64,000 nucleotides of DNA from Pseudomonas sp. ABC1 (GTDB taxonomy: Bacteria; Pseudomonadota; Gammaproteobacteria; Pseudomonadales; Pseudomonadaceae), in assembly GCF_013395055.1 (NCBI RefSeq), contig NZ_CP058349.1, forward strand, positions 2,727,501 to 2,791,500, read 5' to 3'. Each line of letters begins with the position of its first letter. The first letter of the stretch is position 1. The notes beneath the pieces were generated by a model, which saw only the letters and a program-made list of their open reading frames with translations, made no database searches and was not told where the DNA came from. Positions 27,659 to 35,353 of the stretch are shown in pieces. Made by a program: the position numbers and the translations under genes.

Positions 27659-27849
27659 TGAAAGCGAATGAACTTCGTGAAAAATCCGTTCAGCAGCTGA
27701 ACGAGCAACTGCTCGAGTTGCTGCGCGACCAGTTCAATCTGCGCATGCAGAAGGCAACTGGCCAGTTGGGGCAGTCTCACCTGCTCTCGCAAGTCAAGCG
27801 CGATATCGCTCGTGTCAAGACTGTGCTCAACCAGCAGGCAGGTAAGTGA
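27658..27849 (+). CDS. rpmC: 50S ribosomal protein L29
   Basis: Small two-helix protein at the tunnel exit next to L23. I start at ATG 27658, which overlaps the rplP stop by one base (TGATG), giving 63 aa beginning MKANELREKSVQQL. A GTG one codon earlier is possible but less likely. Two bases separate it from rpsQ. Confidence 0.95.
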   Translation: MKANELREKSVQQLNEQLLELLRDQFNLRMQKATGQLGQSHLLSQVKRDIARVKTVLNQQAGK

Positions 27850-27851
27850 TC

Positions 27852-28118
27852 ATGGCTGAAGCTCAGAAAACCGTCCGTACGCTGACCGGTCGTGTTGTCA
27901 GCGACAAAATGGACAAGACCATCACCGTTCTGATCGAGCGTCGCGTAAAGCACCCGATCTACGGTAAATACGTGAAGCGTTCGACCAAGCTGCACGCTCA
28001 TGACGAGACCAACCAGTGCAAGATCGGCGACAAGGTTTCCATCCGCGAAATCCGTCCGCTGGCCAAGACCAAGAACTGGGCACTGGTTGAAGTCCTTGAA
28101 CGCGCAGTCGAAGTCTAA
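27852..28118 (+). CDS. rpsQ: 30S ribosomal protein S17
   Basis: OB-fold primary binder of 16S rRNA. 88 aa from ATG 27852 (MAEAQKTVRTLTGRVVSDK). The frame is open for two more codons upstream, but those overlap the end of rpmC and are not needed. The KHPIYGKYVKRS and GDKVSIREIRPLAKTK segments are conserved. Last gene of the S10 operon. Confidence 0.96.
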   Translation: MAEAQKTVRTLTGRVVSDKMDKTITVLIERRVKHPIYGKYVKRSTKLHAHDETNQCKIGDKVSIREIRPLAKTKNWALVEVLERAVEV

Positions 28119-28141
28119 GGGCTAGGGGTCGGAGAAATTAT

Positions 28142-28510
28142 ATGATTCAGACTCAATCCATGCTCGATGTCGCAGACAACAGTGGTGCACGTCGCGTCAT
28201 GTGCATCAAGGTGCTTGGCGGTTCGCACCGCCGTTATGCTGGCATCGGTGACATCATCAAGGTTACCGTCAAGGAAGCGATTCCTCGTGGCAAGGTCAAG
28301 AAAGGCCAGGTAATGACTGCTGTCGTAGTCCGTACCCGTCACGGTGTTCGTCGTCCCGACGGTTCCATCATCCGCTTCGACGGCAACGCTGCTGTTCTCC
28401 TGAACAACAAGCAAGAGCCGATCGGCACCCGTATCTTCGGGCCAGTGACGCGTGAGCTTCGTACCGAGAAGTTCATGAAAATCGTCTCGCTCGCCCCAGA
28501 AGTGCTGTAA
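28142..28510 (+). CDS. rplN: 50S ribosomal protein L14
   Basis: Subunit-interface protein that binds 23S rRNA and is the docking site of the silencing factor RsfS. 122 aa, starting MIQTQSMLDVADNSGARR, with the conserved KKGQVMTAVVVRTR segment. By E. coli convention this is the first gene of the spc operon; only 23 bp separate it from rpsQ and no promoter is evident, so the S10 and spc genes are probably one transcript here. Confidence 0.97.
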   Translation: MIQTQSMLDVADNSGARRVMCIKVLGGSHRRYAGIGDIIKVTVKEAIPRGKVKKGQVMTAVVVRTRHGVRRPDGSIIRFDGNAAVLLNNKQEPIGTRIFGPVTRELRTEKFMKIVSLAPEVL

Positions 28511-28521
28511 GGAGTCGTCGC

Positions 28522-28836
28522 ATGCAAAAGATTCGTCGCAACGACGAGATCATCGTCATCGCCGGCAAAGACAAGGGCAAGCGTGGCAAGGTGCTGCGGG
28601 TTCTCGCTGACGACCGTCTGGTCGTTGGTGGTGTGAACCTGGTCAAGCGCCATACCAAGCCGAACCCGATGTCGGGCGTTCAGGGCGGTATCGTCGAGAA
28701 AGAGGCGCCGTTGCACGCCTCCAACGTCGCCATTTTCAACGGTGAAACCAACAAGGCTGATCGCGTTGGCTTCAAGGTAGAAGACGGCAAGAAAATTCGT
28801 GTCTTCAAGTCGACCCAGAAATCGGTTGATGCTTGA
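28522..28836 (+). CDS. rplX: 50S ribosomal protein L24
   Basis: Assembly initiator near the tunnel exit. 104 aa with a KOW motif at the start (DEIIVIAGKDKGKRGKVLRV) and the VNLVKRHTKPNP segment. AAGGAG lies 8 bases upstream of the ATG. The gene is 11 bp from rplN and 19 bp from rplE. Confidence 0.97.
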   Translation: MQKIRRNDEIIVIAGKDKGKRGKVLRVLADDRLVVGGVNLVKRHTKPNPMSGVQGGIVEKEAPLHASNVAIFNGETNKADRVGFKVEDGKKIRVFKSTQKSVDA

Positions 28837-28855
28837 GGCTGCTAGGTAGATAACC

Positions 28856-29395
28856 ATGGCACGACTAAAAGAGATTTACCGGAAAGAAATCGCGCCCAAG
28901 CTGAAGGAAGAACTGAAGCTTGCGAACGTGATGGAAGTCCCGCGCATCACCAAAATCACCCTCAACATGGGTCTTGGCGAAGCCATCGGTGACAAGAAAA
29001 TCATCGAAAACGCAGTTGCCGACCTTGAGAAAATCACTGGTCAGAAGGTCGTTGTGACCCATGCTCGCAAGTCGATTGCGGGCTTCAAGGTTCGCGAAGG
29101 CTGGCCGATTGGTGTCAAGGTCACTCTGCGTAGCGACCGCATGTATGAGTTCCTGGATCGTCTGCTGTCGATCTCCCTGCCTCGGGTCCGCGACTTCCGC
29201 GGCCTGAATGCCAAGTCCTTCGATGGTCGTGGCAACTACAGCATGGGCGTGAAAGAGCAGATCATCTTCCCGGAAATCGATTACGACAAAATCGATGCTC
29301 TGCGTGGCCTGGACATTACCCTGACCACCACTGCTCGTACGGATGATGAAGGTCGCGCCCTGCTGCGTGCCTTCAAATTCCCGTTCCGCAACTGA
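28856..29395 (+). CDS. rplE: 50S ribosomal protein L5
   Basis: Binds 5S rRNA and contacts the P-site tRNA and S13 across the interface. 179 aa; family signatures TLNMGLGEAIGDKK and KSIAGFKVREGWPIGVKVTL are present. The E. coli S8 repressor target lies at the start of this gene; whether it is kept here was not modelled. Confidence 0.97.
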   Translation: MARLKEIYRKEIAPKLKEELKLANVMEVPRITKITLNMGLGEAIGDKKIIENAVADLEKITGQKVVVTHARKSIAGFKVREGWPIGVKVTLRSDRMYEFLDRLLSISLPRVRDFRGLNAKSFDGRGNYSMGVKEQIIFPEIDYDKIDALRGLDITLTTTARTDDEGRALLRAFKFPFRN

Positions 29396-29408
29396 TCGGA
29401 GTAGGAAA

Positions 29409-29714
29409 ATGGCCAAACAAAGCATGAAAAACCGCGAGCTGAAGCGTCAGCAAACGGTTGCCAAGTACGCTCAGAAGCGTGCCGCGCTGAAAGCCACCAT
29501 CGCTAATCCGAACAGCAGTCCGGAAGAGCGTTGGGAAGCCCAGGTTGCCCTGCAGAAGCAGCCACGTGACGCAAGCGCTTCGCGCCTGCGTAACCGCTGC
29601 CGCCTGACTGGCCGTCCGCACGGTGTATATCGCAAGTTCGGTCTTGCGCGCACCAAGCTGCGTGAGGCTGCAATGCGCGGTGACGTGCCGGGCCTGGTGA
29701 AAGCCAGCTGGTAA
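29409..29714 (+). CDS. rpsN: 30S ribosomal protein S14 (zinc-independent form)
   Basis: Small-subunit head protein. 101 aa from ATG 29409 (MAKQSMKNRELKRQ). It is the longer C-minus type: only one cysteine and no CxxC pairs, so it does not need zinc. The C-terminal RLTGRPHGVYRKFGLAR stretch is conserved. A 179-bp gap with a hairpin and a promoter candidate follows, so rpsH and the genes after it may have their own start. Confidence 0.96.
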   Translation: MAKQSMKNRELKRQQTVAKYAQKRAALKATIANPNSSPEERWEAQVALQKQPRDASASRLRNRCRLTGRPHGVYRKFGLARTKLREAAMRGDVPGLVKASW

Positions 29715-29750
29715 TACGGGGGTTGACCCAAAAGGTCTTGTCCTTGTAAC

Positions 29751-29776
29751 AATCAAGCCCCTTATGGGGCTTGATT
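29751..29776 (+). other. Perfect hairpin between rpsN and rpsH
   Basis: AATCAAGCCCC (29751-29761) and GGGGCTTGATT (29766-29776) form an 11-bp perfect stem with a TTAT loop. The following bases (CGTTTCTGG) are not a clean T tract, so it may be a weak terminator or an mRNA stability element. Its right arm contains the -35 box of the promoter candidate that follows. Confidence 0.7.
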
Positions 29777-29799
29777 CGTTTCTGGCGTTCTTCTAGAAT
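29771..29799 (+). promoter_or_regulatory. Candidate internal promoter before rpsH
   Basis: TTGATT (29771-29776), a 17-bp spacer and TAGAAT (29794-29799). The start would be near 29806, about 88 bases ahead of rpsH. This splits the spc gene set into two possible transcription units. Confidence 0.55.
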
Positions 29800-29893
29800 G
29801 CTCGGCTCGCCCGAGACTCATATTTTTGTGGGTCGATGGTGGGCGAAAGAGCCGTTCAGCGGCTTATTTTTTTGATTTAGGAGCCAAGAGCCC

Positions 29894-30286
29894 ATGAGTA
29901 TGCAGGACCCGTTAGCGGACATGCTAACTCGTATCCGTAATGCCCAGATGGCCGAAAAGTCCGTCGTAAGCATGCCGTCTTCCAAATTGAAGGTGGCTGT
30001 TGCCAACGTTCTTCAAGGTGAAGGCTATATCGCGGGATACGAAGTGAGTGGCGATGCAAAGCCGCAGCTGTCCATCGAGCTGAAGTATTTTGAAGGCCGT
30101 CCGGTCATCGAAGAGCTCAAGCGTGTAAGCCGTCCTGGCCTTCGCCAGTACAAGTCTGTCGACCAGTTGCCGAAAGTTCGCGGTGGCCTGGGTGTTTCGA
30201 TCGTTTCCACCAATAAAGGTGTGATGACGGATCGTGCTGCCCGCGCTGCAGGTGTCGGCGGCGAAGTGCTCTGCACTGTGTTCTAA
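29894..30286 (+). CDS. rpsH: 30S ribosomal protein S8
   Basis: Central-domain 16S rRNA binder and the classical repressor of the spc operon. 130 aa: MSMQDPLADMLTRIRNAQ at the start and the signature SIVSTNKGVMTDRAARAAG near the end. It has an unusually long upstream gap for this gene set (179 bp), with its own promoter candidate. Confidence 0.97.
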   Translation: MSMQDPLADMLTRIRNAQMAEKSVVSMPSSKLKVAVANVLQGEGYIAGYEVSGDAKPQLSIELKYFEGRPVIEELKRVSRPGLRQYKSVDQLPKVRGGLGVSIVSTNKGVMTDRAARAAGVGGEVLCTVF

Positions 30287-30299
30287 GGGGGGGATAAGC

Positions 30300-30833
30300 A
30301 TGTCTCGCGTTGCTAAGAACCCCGTCAAACTGCCGGCCGGTGTCGAGATCAAGCTCGCAGGTCAGCAACTGTCGGTGAAGGGCGCCAAGGGTGCTCTCGA
30401 ACTGAATGTTCATTCTTCCGTGGAAGTGACCCAGGAATCTGGCGAGCTGCGTTTTGCTGCGCGTAATGGCGATCAGCAGAATCGCGCCATGGCGGGTACT
30501 ACCCGTGCCCTGGTGAACAACATGGTAATTGGTGTCAGCCAAGGCTTCGAGCGCAAGCTGCAGCTGGTTGGCGTTGGTTACAAGGCTCAGGCCAAAGGTC
30601 AGGTGCTGTCGCTGGCTCTCGGCTTCTCCCATCCGGTGGAGTATGAGCTGCCTGAAGGCATTACCGCTGAAACCCCAAGCCAGACCGATATCCTGATCAA
30701 GGGTATCGACAAGCAACTGGTTGGTCAGGTGGCTGCCGACATCCGCGACTTCCGTCGTCCTGAGCCGTATAAAGGCAAAGGCGTGCGTTACGCGGACGAA
30801 GTTGTCCGTCGTAAAGAAGCCAAGAAGAAGTAG
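30300..30833 (+). CDS. rplF: 50S ribosomal protein L6
   Basis: Located near the sarcin-ricin loop and the GTPase centre. 177 aa from ATG 30300 (MSRVAKNPVKLPAGVEI), preceded by AAGGGGGG; an open frame reaching back into rpsH is not used. The C-terminal signature PEPYKGKGVRYADEVVRRK is complete. Confidence 0.97.
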   Translation: MSRVAKNPVKLPAGVEIKLAGQQLSVKGAKGALELNVHSSVEVTQESGELRFAARNGDQQNRAMAGTTRALVNNMVIGVSQGFERKLQLVGVGYKAQAKGQVLSLALGFSHPVEYELPEGITAETPSQTDILIKGIDKQLVGQVAADIRDFRRPEPYKGKGVRYADEVVRRKEAKKK

Positions 30834-30844
30834 GGGCCTAGGAT

Positions 30845-31195
30845 ATGAGCGACAAAAAAGTTATCCGTCTGCGTCGTGCCCGCAAAGCGCGCCTGAAGAT
30901 TCGCGAACTCGAAAGCGTGCGTCTCAGCGTCTACCGTTCTTCGCAGCACATTTACGCACAGGTCATTTCGGCCGATGGCGGCAGGGTCCTGGCCAGCGCC
31001 TCGACCCTGGACAAAGAACTGCGTGATGGCGCCACTGGCAACATCGACGCTGCCAAGAAGGTTGGTCAACTGGTCGCTGAGCGTGCCAAGGCCGCTGGCG
31101 TCACTCAGGTGTCGTTCGACCGTTCTGGCTTCAAGTACCACGGTCGTGTCAAGGCACTGGCTGATGCTGCTCGTGAAGGCGGGCTGGAGTTCTAA
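30845..31195 (+). CDS. rplR: 50S ribosomal protein L18
   Basis: 5S rRNA binder that ties it to the central protuberance. 116 aa, with RLSVYRSSQHIYAQVI and the C-terminal FDRSGFKYHGRVKALADAAR segment. The gap is 11 bp from rplF and 3 bp to rpsE. Confidence 0.97.
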   Translation: MSDKKVIRLRRARKARLKIRELESVRLSVYRSSQHIYAQVISADGGRVLASASTLDKELRDGATGNIDAAKKVGQLVAERAKAAGVTQVSFDRSGFKYHGRVKALADAAREGGLEF

Positions 31196-31198
31196 GTT

Positions 31199-31699
31199 AT
31201 GGCAAATAACGAGCAAAAGCGCGACGAAGGCTACATTGAGAAGCTGGTTCAGGTTAACCGCGTCGCCAAGACTGTAAAAGGTGGTCGTATCTTCACCTTC
31301 ACCGCGCTGACCGTGGTAGGTGATGGCAAGGGTCGTGTAGGTTTCGGTCGCGGCAAGTCCCGTGAAGTGCCTGCTGCCATTCAGAAGGCTATGGAAGCGG
31401 CTCGCCGCAACATGATCCAGGTCGACCTGAACGGCACTACCCTGCAGTACCCGGTGAAGTCCGCTCACGGCGCTTCCAAGGTCTACATGCAGCCTGCCTC
31501 CGATGGTACGGGTGTGATCGCCGGTGGTGCCATGCGCGCCATTCTCGAAGTCGCTGGCGTGCAGAACGTCCTGGCCAAGTGCTATGGCTCGACAAACCCG
31601 GTGAACGTGGTTAACGCCACATTCAAGGGTCTGAAAGCCATGCAGTCGCCTGAGTCGGTCGCAGCCAAGCGTGGCAAGAGTGTCGAGGAGATTCTCTAA
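31199..31699 (+). CDS. rpsE: 30S ribosomal protein S5
   Basis: Fidelity protein at the back of the decoding site and part of the mRNA entry helicase. 166 aa, with KLVQVNRVAKTVKGGRIFTF (double-stranded RNA-binding fold) and GFGRGKSREVPAAIQKAM. The loop residues linked to spectinomycin resistance look wild type. Confidence 0.97.
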   Translation: MANNEQKRDEGYIEKLVQVNRVAKTVKGGRIFTFTALTVVGDGKGRVGFGRGKSREVPAAIQKAMEAARRNMIQVDLNGTTLQYPVKSAHGASKVYMQPASDGTGVIAGGAMRAILEVAGVQNVLAKCYGSTNPVNVVNATFKGLKAMQSPESVAAKRGKSVEEIL

Positions 31700-31701
31700 C
31701 C

Positions 31702-31884
31702 ATGGCTAATGCAACTGTCAAAGTTACCCTGGTCAAAAGCCTGAACGGCCGTTTGGCTAATCACAAGGCTTGCGTCAAGGGTCTCGGCCTGCGTCGCATC
31801 GGTCATACCGTTGAAGTTCAGGATACTCCTGAAAATCGCGGCATGATCAACAAGGCCTATTACCTTCTCCGTGTGGAGGGTTGA
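31702..31884 (+). CDS. rpmD: 50S ribosomal protein L30
   Basis: Small protein of the large subunit that interacts with 5S rRNA. 60 aa: VKVTLVKSLNGRLANHKAC, then GLGLRRIGHTVEVQDTPENR. It is two bases after rpsE and three before rplO, so tightly coupled. Two residues longer at the N-terminus than the usual 58. Confidence 0.95.
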   Translation: MANATVKVTLVKSLNGRLANHKACVKGLGLRRIGHTVEVQDTPENRGMINKAYYLLRVEG

Positions 31885-31887
31885 TTC

Positions 31888-32322
31888 ATGCATTTGAACG
31901 ATCTGCGTTCCGCGCCGGGTGCCCGTCGCGAAAAGCTGCGCCCGGGGCGTGGTATCGGTAGCGGTCTCGGCAAGACCGGTGGCCGTGGTCACAAAGGCCA
32001 GACTTCTCGTTCGGGTGGCAAGATCGCTCCCGGTTTCGAGGGTGGTCAACAGCCTCTGCATCGTCGTCTGCCGAAGTTCGGCTTCGTTTCCCTGAAGGCT
32101 CTGGATCGCGCCGAGGTTCGTACCTCTGAGCTGGCCAAGGTCGAAGGTGACGTGGTTACTCTGCAGAGCCTGAAAGACGCCAATGTCATCAACCAGAACG
32201 TGCTGCGTGTGAAAGTCATGCTGTCGGGTGAGGTTGGTCGTGCGGTGACTCTGAAAGGCATCGCCGCCACCAAAGGTGCGCGTGCGGCTATCGAAGCAGC
32301 TGGCGGCAAGTTCGAGGAATAA
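31888..32322 (+). CDS. rplO: 50S ribosomal protein L15
   Basis: Late assembly protein of the large subunit. 144 aa, with the glycine- and arginine-rich N-terminal extension (GRGIGSGLGKTGGRGHKGQ) that threads into rRNA and the C-terminal globular part. Its stop is directly followed by the secY ATG with no gap. Confidence 0.97.
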   Translation: MHLNDLRSAPGARREKLRPGRGIGSGLGKTGGRGHKGQTSRSGGKIAPGFEGGQQPLHRRLPKFGFVSLKALDRAEVRTSELAKVEGDVVTLQSLKDANVINQNVLRVKVMLSGEVGRAVTLKGIAATKGARAAIEAAGGKFEE

Positions 32323-33651
32323 ATGGCTAAGCAAGGTGCTCTCTCCGCGCTGAGTAATGGTGGGCTGTCCGAGCTCTGGGCACGTCTGCGCTTTCTGTTC
32401 ATGGCGATCATCGTCTATCGAATAGGCGCACACATTCCCGTGCCGGGGATCAACCCCGATAGGCTGGCCGAACTGTTCCGTCAGAACGAAGGGACCATCC
32501 TTAGTCTGTTCAACATGTTTTCCGGCGGCGCGCTGGAGCGCATGAGTATCTTTGCACTGGGGATCATGCCGTACATCTCGGCATCGATCATCATGCAGCT
32601 CATGACCGCTGTCAGTCCGCAGCTCGAACAGTTGAAGAAAGAGGGTGAGGCCGGGCGTCGCAAGATCAGTCAGTACACGCGGTACGGTACGCTGGTCTTG
32701 GCTATCGTTCAGGCTATCGGCATGTCGGTTGGCTTGGCTGGTCAGGGGGTCGCTTTCAGCAATGATTTCGGCTTCTATTTCGTAGCCATCACAACCTTTG
32801 TCGCTGGTGCGATGTTCATGATGTGGCTAGGTGAGCAGATCACCGAGCGCGGTGTCGGCAACGGTATCTCGATGCTGATCTTCGCGGGTATCGTCGCTGG
32901 ATTGCCGGGCGCGCTCGGTCAGTCCTTCGAGTCCGCTCGGCAAGGTGATATCAACATCATCGCCTTGTTGACCATCGGCTTGCTGGCGATCGCCATCATC
33001 GGTTTCGTGGTGTTCATCGAGCGTGGTCAGCGGCGCATCGCCGTTCATTACGCCAAGCGTCAGCAGGGCCGCAAGGTTTTCGCTGCGCAGACCAGCCACT
33101 TGCCGTTGAAAGTGAACATGGCGGGTGTCATTCCTGCGATTTTCGCCAGCAGCATCCTCTTGTTCCCTGCATCTCTGGGGCAGTGGTTCGGTCAGTCCGA
33201 GAATCTGGGCTGGCTGGCGGATGTTTCGCAAGCCATTGCGCCTGGGCAGCCGCTCAATATTCTGTTGTTCAGTGCCGGTATCATTTTCTTCTGCTTCTTC
33301 TATACGGCGTTGATGTTCAACCCGAAGGATGTCGCAGAGAATCTGAAGAAGTCTGGTGCATTTATCCCGGGGATTCGTCCTGGTGAGCAGTCGGCGCGCT
33401 ACATCGATGGCGTTCTGACCCGCTTGACCATGTTCGGTGCCCTCTACATGACAGCCGTTTGTCTGTTGCCTCAGTTCCTTGTGGTTGCAGCCAATGTGCC
33501 GTTCTACCTTGGTGGGACCTCGTTGCTGATCGTGGTTGTGGTTGTAATGGACTTCATGTCCCAAGTGCAATCTCACCTGGTATCGCACCAGTACGATTCC
33601 CTCATGAAGAAAGCCAACCTGAAGGGATACGGCGGCGGAATGCTCCGCTGA
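32323..33651 (+). CDS. secY: Protein translocase subunit SecY
   Basis: Channel subunit of SecYEG in the inner membrane. 442 aa with ten predicted membrane helices. The plug region follows PVPGINPDRLAELF, signature segments GIMPYISASIIMQLM and IERGQRRIAVHYAKRQ are present, and the C-terminal cytosolic tail ends KGYGGGMLR. It starts at the first base after the rplO stop. SecE is encoded at 6685-7053. Confidence 0.98.
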   Translation: MAKQGALSALSNGGLSELWARLRFLFMAIIVYRIGAHIPVPGINPDRLAELFRQNEGTILSLFNMFSGGALERMSIFALGIMPYISASIIMQLMTAVSPQLEQLKKEGEAGRRKISQYTRYGTLVLAIVQAIGMSVGLAGQGVAFSNDFGFYFVAITTFVAGAMFMMWLGEQITERGVGNGISMLIFAGIVAGLPGALGQSFESARQGDINIIALLTIGLLAIAIIGFVVFIERGQRRIAVHYAKRQQGRKVFAAQTSHLPLKVNMAGVIPAIFASSILLFPASLGQWFGQSENLGWLADVSQAIAPGQPLNILLFSAGIIFFCFFYTALMFNPKDVAENLKKSGAFIPGIRPGEQSARYIDGVLTRLTMFGALYMTAVCLLPQFLVVAANVPFYLGGTSLLIVVVVVMDFMSQVQSHLVSHQYDSLMKKANLKGYGGGMLR

Positions 33652-33681
33652 TCGTGGTCCGTAAGGTTAGAGGAGTTGGTG

Positions 33682-33798
33682 ATGAAAGTTCGTGCATCGG
33701 TTAAGAAGCTGTGCCGTAACTGCAAGATCATCCGTCGCGACGGCGTCGTGCGAGTGATCTGCAGTGCAGAGCCGCGTCACAAACAGCGCCAAGGCTGA
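33682..33798 (+). CDS. rpmJ: 50S ribosomal protein L36 (zinc-binding form)
   Basis: 38-aa protein: MKVRASVKKLCRNCK at the start, HKQRQG at the end. Cys11, Cys14, Cys27 and His33 form the zinc site, so this is the C-plus type that zinc-starved cells replace by a zinc-free paralogue. GAGGAG lies 8 bases before the ATG. It lies 30 bp after secY, as in other gammaproteobacteria. Confidence 0.96.
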   Translation: MKVRASVKKLCRNCKIIRRDGVVRVICSAEPRHKQRQG

Positions 33799-33815
33799 TT
33801 GTGCATAAAGCGTGA

Positions 33816-33843
33816 AACCCGGTAGCTAGTGCGCTGCCGGGTT
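33816..33843 (+). other. Hairpin between rpmJ and rpsM
   Basis: AACCCGGTAG (33816-33825) pairs with CTGCCGGGTT (33834-33843) with one T-G pair and an 8-base loop. The bases after it are AT-rich but not a T run. It may end the spc transcript weakly, just before the alpha operon promoter, whose -35 box begins in the last two bases of the stem. Confidence 0.6.
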
Positions 33844-33870
33844 GAATATTTGTTATTACAGCGTTAATAT
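33842..33870 (+). promoter_or_regulatory. alpha operon promoter (rpsM-rpsK-rpsD-rpoA-rplQ)
   Basis: TTGAAT (33842-33847), a 17-bp spacer and TAATAT (33865-33870). Transcription should start near 33877, giving a leader of about 52 bases. In E. coli the S4 protein represses this operon through a pseudoknot in the leader; that was not modelled here. Confidence 0.65.
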
Positions 33871-33928
33871 CTCGCGCCCTTTTCTTGGCTTCCGGGGCGT
33901 AGGTAGCTGTCAATTGGAGTTTCACTGA

Positions 33929-34285
33929 ATGGCCCGTATTGCAGGCGTAAACATTCCGGATAACAAGCACACTGTTATCTCGCTGACCTACATCTACGGT
34001 GTTGGTCGCACTCGCGCACAGGAAATCTGTGCTGCTACCGGTGTGAATCCGGCAGCGAAAATCAAGGATCTTTCGGACGAGCAGGTCGAACTGCTGCGTG
34101 GCGAAGTCGGCAAGTTCATCGTTGAAGGTGACCTGCGCCGCGAAGTCAACATGAAGATCAAGCGCTTGATGGACCTGGGTTGCTATCGCGGCCTGCGTCA
34201 TCGTCGTGGTCTGCCGGTTCGCGGACAGCGTACCAAGACCAACGCGCGTACCCGTAAGGGCCCGCGTAAGCCGATCCGCAAGTAA
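33929..34285 (+). CDS. rpsM: 30S ribosomal protein S13
   Basis: Head protein that contacts the P-site tRNA and forms bridges to L5. 118 aa: MARIAGVNIPDNKHTVISL at the start, the helix-two-turn-helix region and the basic tail ending RKGPRKPIRK. First gene of the alpha operon. Confidence 0.97.
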   Translation: MARIAGVNIPDNKHTVISLTYIYGVGRTRAQEICAATGVNPAAKIKDLSDEQVELLRGEVGKFIVEGDLRREVNMKIKRLMDLGCYRGLRHRRGLPVRGQRTKTNARTRKGPRKPIRK

Positions 34286-34303
34286 TAGCTCGGGAATCTG
34301 ATC

Positions 34304-34693
34304 ATGGCAAAACCTGCTGCTCGTCCTCGTAAGAAAGTCAAAAAGACAGTGGTCGATGGGATCGCCCATATCCACGCGTCTTTCAACAATACCATCGTGA
34401 CCATCACCGACCGTCAGGGCAATGCACTGTCCTGGGCTACCTCGGGTGGTTCGGGGTTCCGTGGCTCGCGCAAGAGCACTCCTTTCGCTGCCCAGGTCGC
34501 TGCTGAACGCGCTGGTCAGGCTGCACTGGAGTACGGTCTGAAGAACCTCGACGTCAACGTCAAGGGTCCAGGTCCGGGTCGTGAATCCGCCGTACGTGCA
34601 TTGAATGCATGTGGCTACAAAATCGCCAGCATCACCGACGTGACGCCGATCCCGCACAACGGGTGCCGTCCGCCGAAGAAGCGCCGCGTGTAA
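34304..34693 (+). CDS. rpsK: 30S ribosomal protein S11
   Basis: Platform protein contacting mRNA upstream of the P site. 129 aa. The signature HASFNNTIVTITDRQGNAL and the C-terminal TPIPHNGCRPPKKRRV stretch are present. 18 bp after rpsM. Confidence 0.97.
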   Translation: MAKPAARPRKKVKKTVVDGIAHIHASFNNTIVTITDRQGNALSWATSGGSGFRGSRKSTPFAAQVAAERAGQAALEYGLKNLDVNVKGPGPGRESAVRALNACGYKIASITDVTPIPHNGCRPPKKRRV

Positions 34694-34710
34694 TCAGGAG
34701 ACAGTGAGAA

Positions 34711-35331
34711 ATGGCTCGTTATATTGGTCCCAAATGCAAACTGTCCCGTCGTGAAGGCACTGATCTCTTCCTGAAGAGTGGTGCGCGCGCGCTCGAATCC
34801 AAGTGCAACATCGAGACTCCTCCAGGTGCTCACGGCCAGCGCCGTGGTCGTCTGTCGGATTACGGCACCCAGCTCCGCGAGAAGCAAAAAGTTCGCCGTA
34901 TCTACGGTGTTCTGGAGCGTCAGTTCAGCGGTTACTACAAACTGGCTGCGAGCCGTAAGGGCGCAACCGGTGAGAACCTGCTGCAATTGCTCGAGTGCCG
35001 TCTCGACAACGTCGTTTACCGCATGGGCTTCGGTGCCACTCGCGCCGAATCGCGCCAGTTGGTTTCCCACAAAGCGATCAGCGTGAACGGCCAGACCGTC
35101 AACGTGCCTTCCTATCAGGTCAAGGCCGGTGATGTTGTCGCTATTCGCGAGAAGAGCCGCAATCAACTGCGTATCACCCAAGCCCTCGAACTGTGCGCTC
35201 AGCGCGGTCGCGTTGAATGGGTCGAAGTGGACCTCGACAAGAAATCTGGTGTTTTCAAGAGTGTTCCGGCTCGCAGTGATCTGTCCGCCGACATCAACGA
35301 AAACCTGATTGTCGAGCTCTACTCCAAGTAA
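34711..35331 (+). CDS. rpsD: 30S ribosomal protein S4
   Basis: Primary assembly protein of the 16S 5' domain and presumed repressor of this operon. 206 aa, with the S4 RNA-binding domain (LLECRLDNVVYRMGFGATR). AGGAGA precedes the ATG. 17 bp after rpsK and 22 bp before rpoA. Confidence 0.98.
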   Translation: MARYIGPKCKLSRREGTDLFLKSGARALESKCNIETPPGAHGQRRGRLSDYGTQLREKQKVRRIYGVLERQFSGYYKLAASRKGATGENLLQLLECRLDNVVYRMGFGATRAESRQLVSHKAISVNGQTVNVPSYQVKAGDVVAIREKSRNQLRITQALELCAQRGRVEWVEVDLDKKSGVFKSVPARSDLSADINENLIVELYSK

Positions 35332-35353
35332 GGGCTAGAAAATAGGTGTATCC

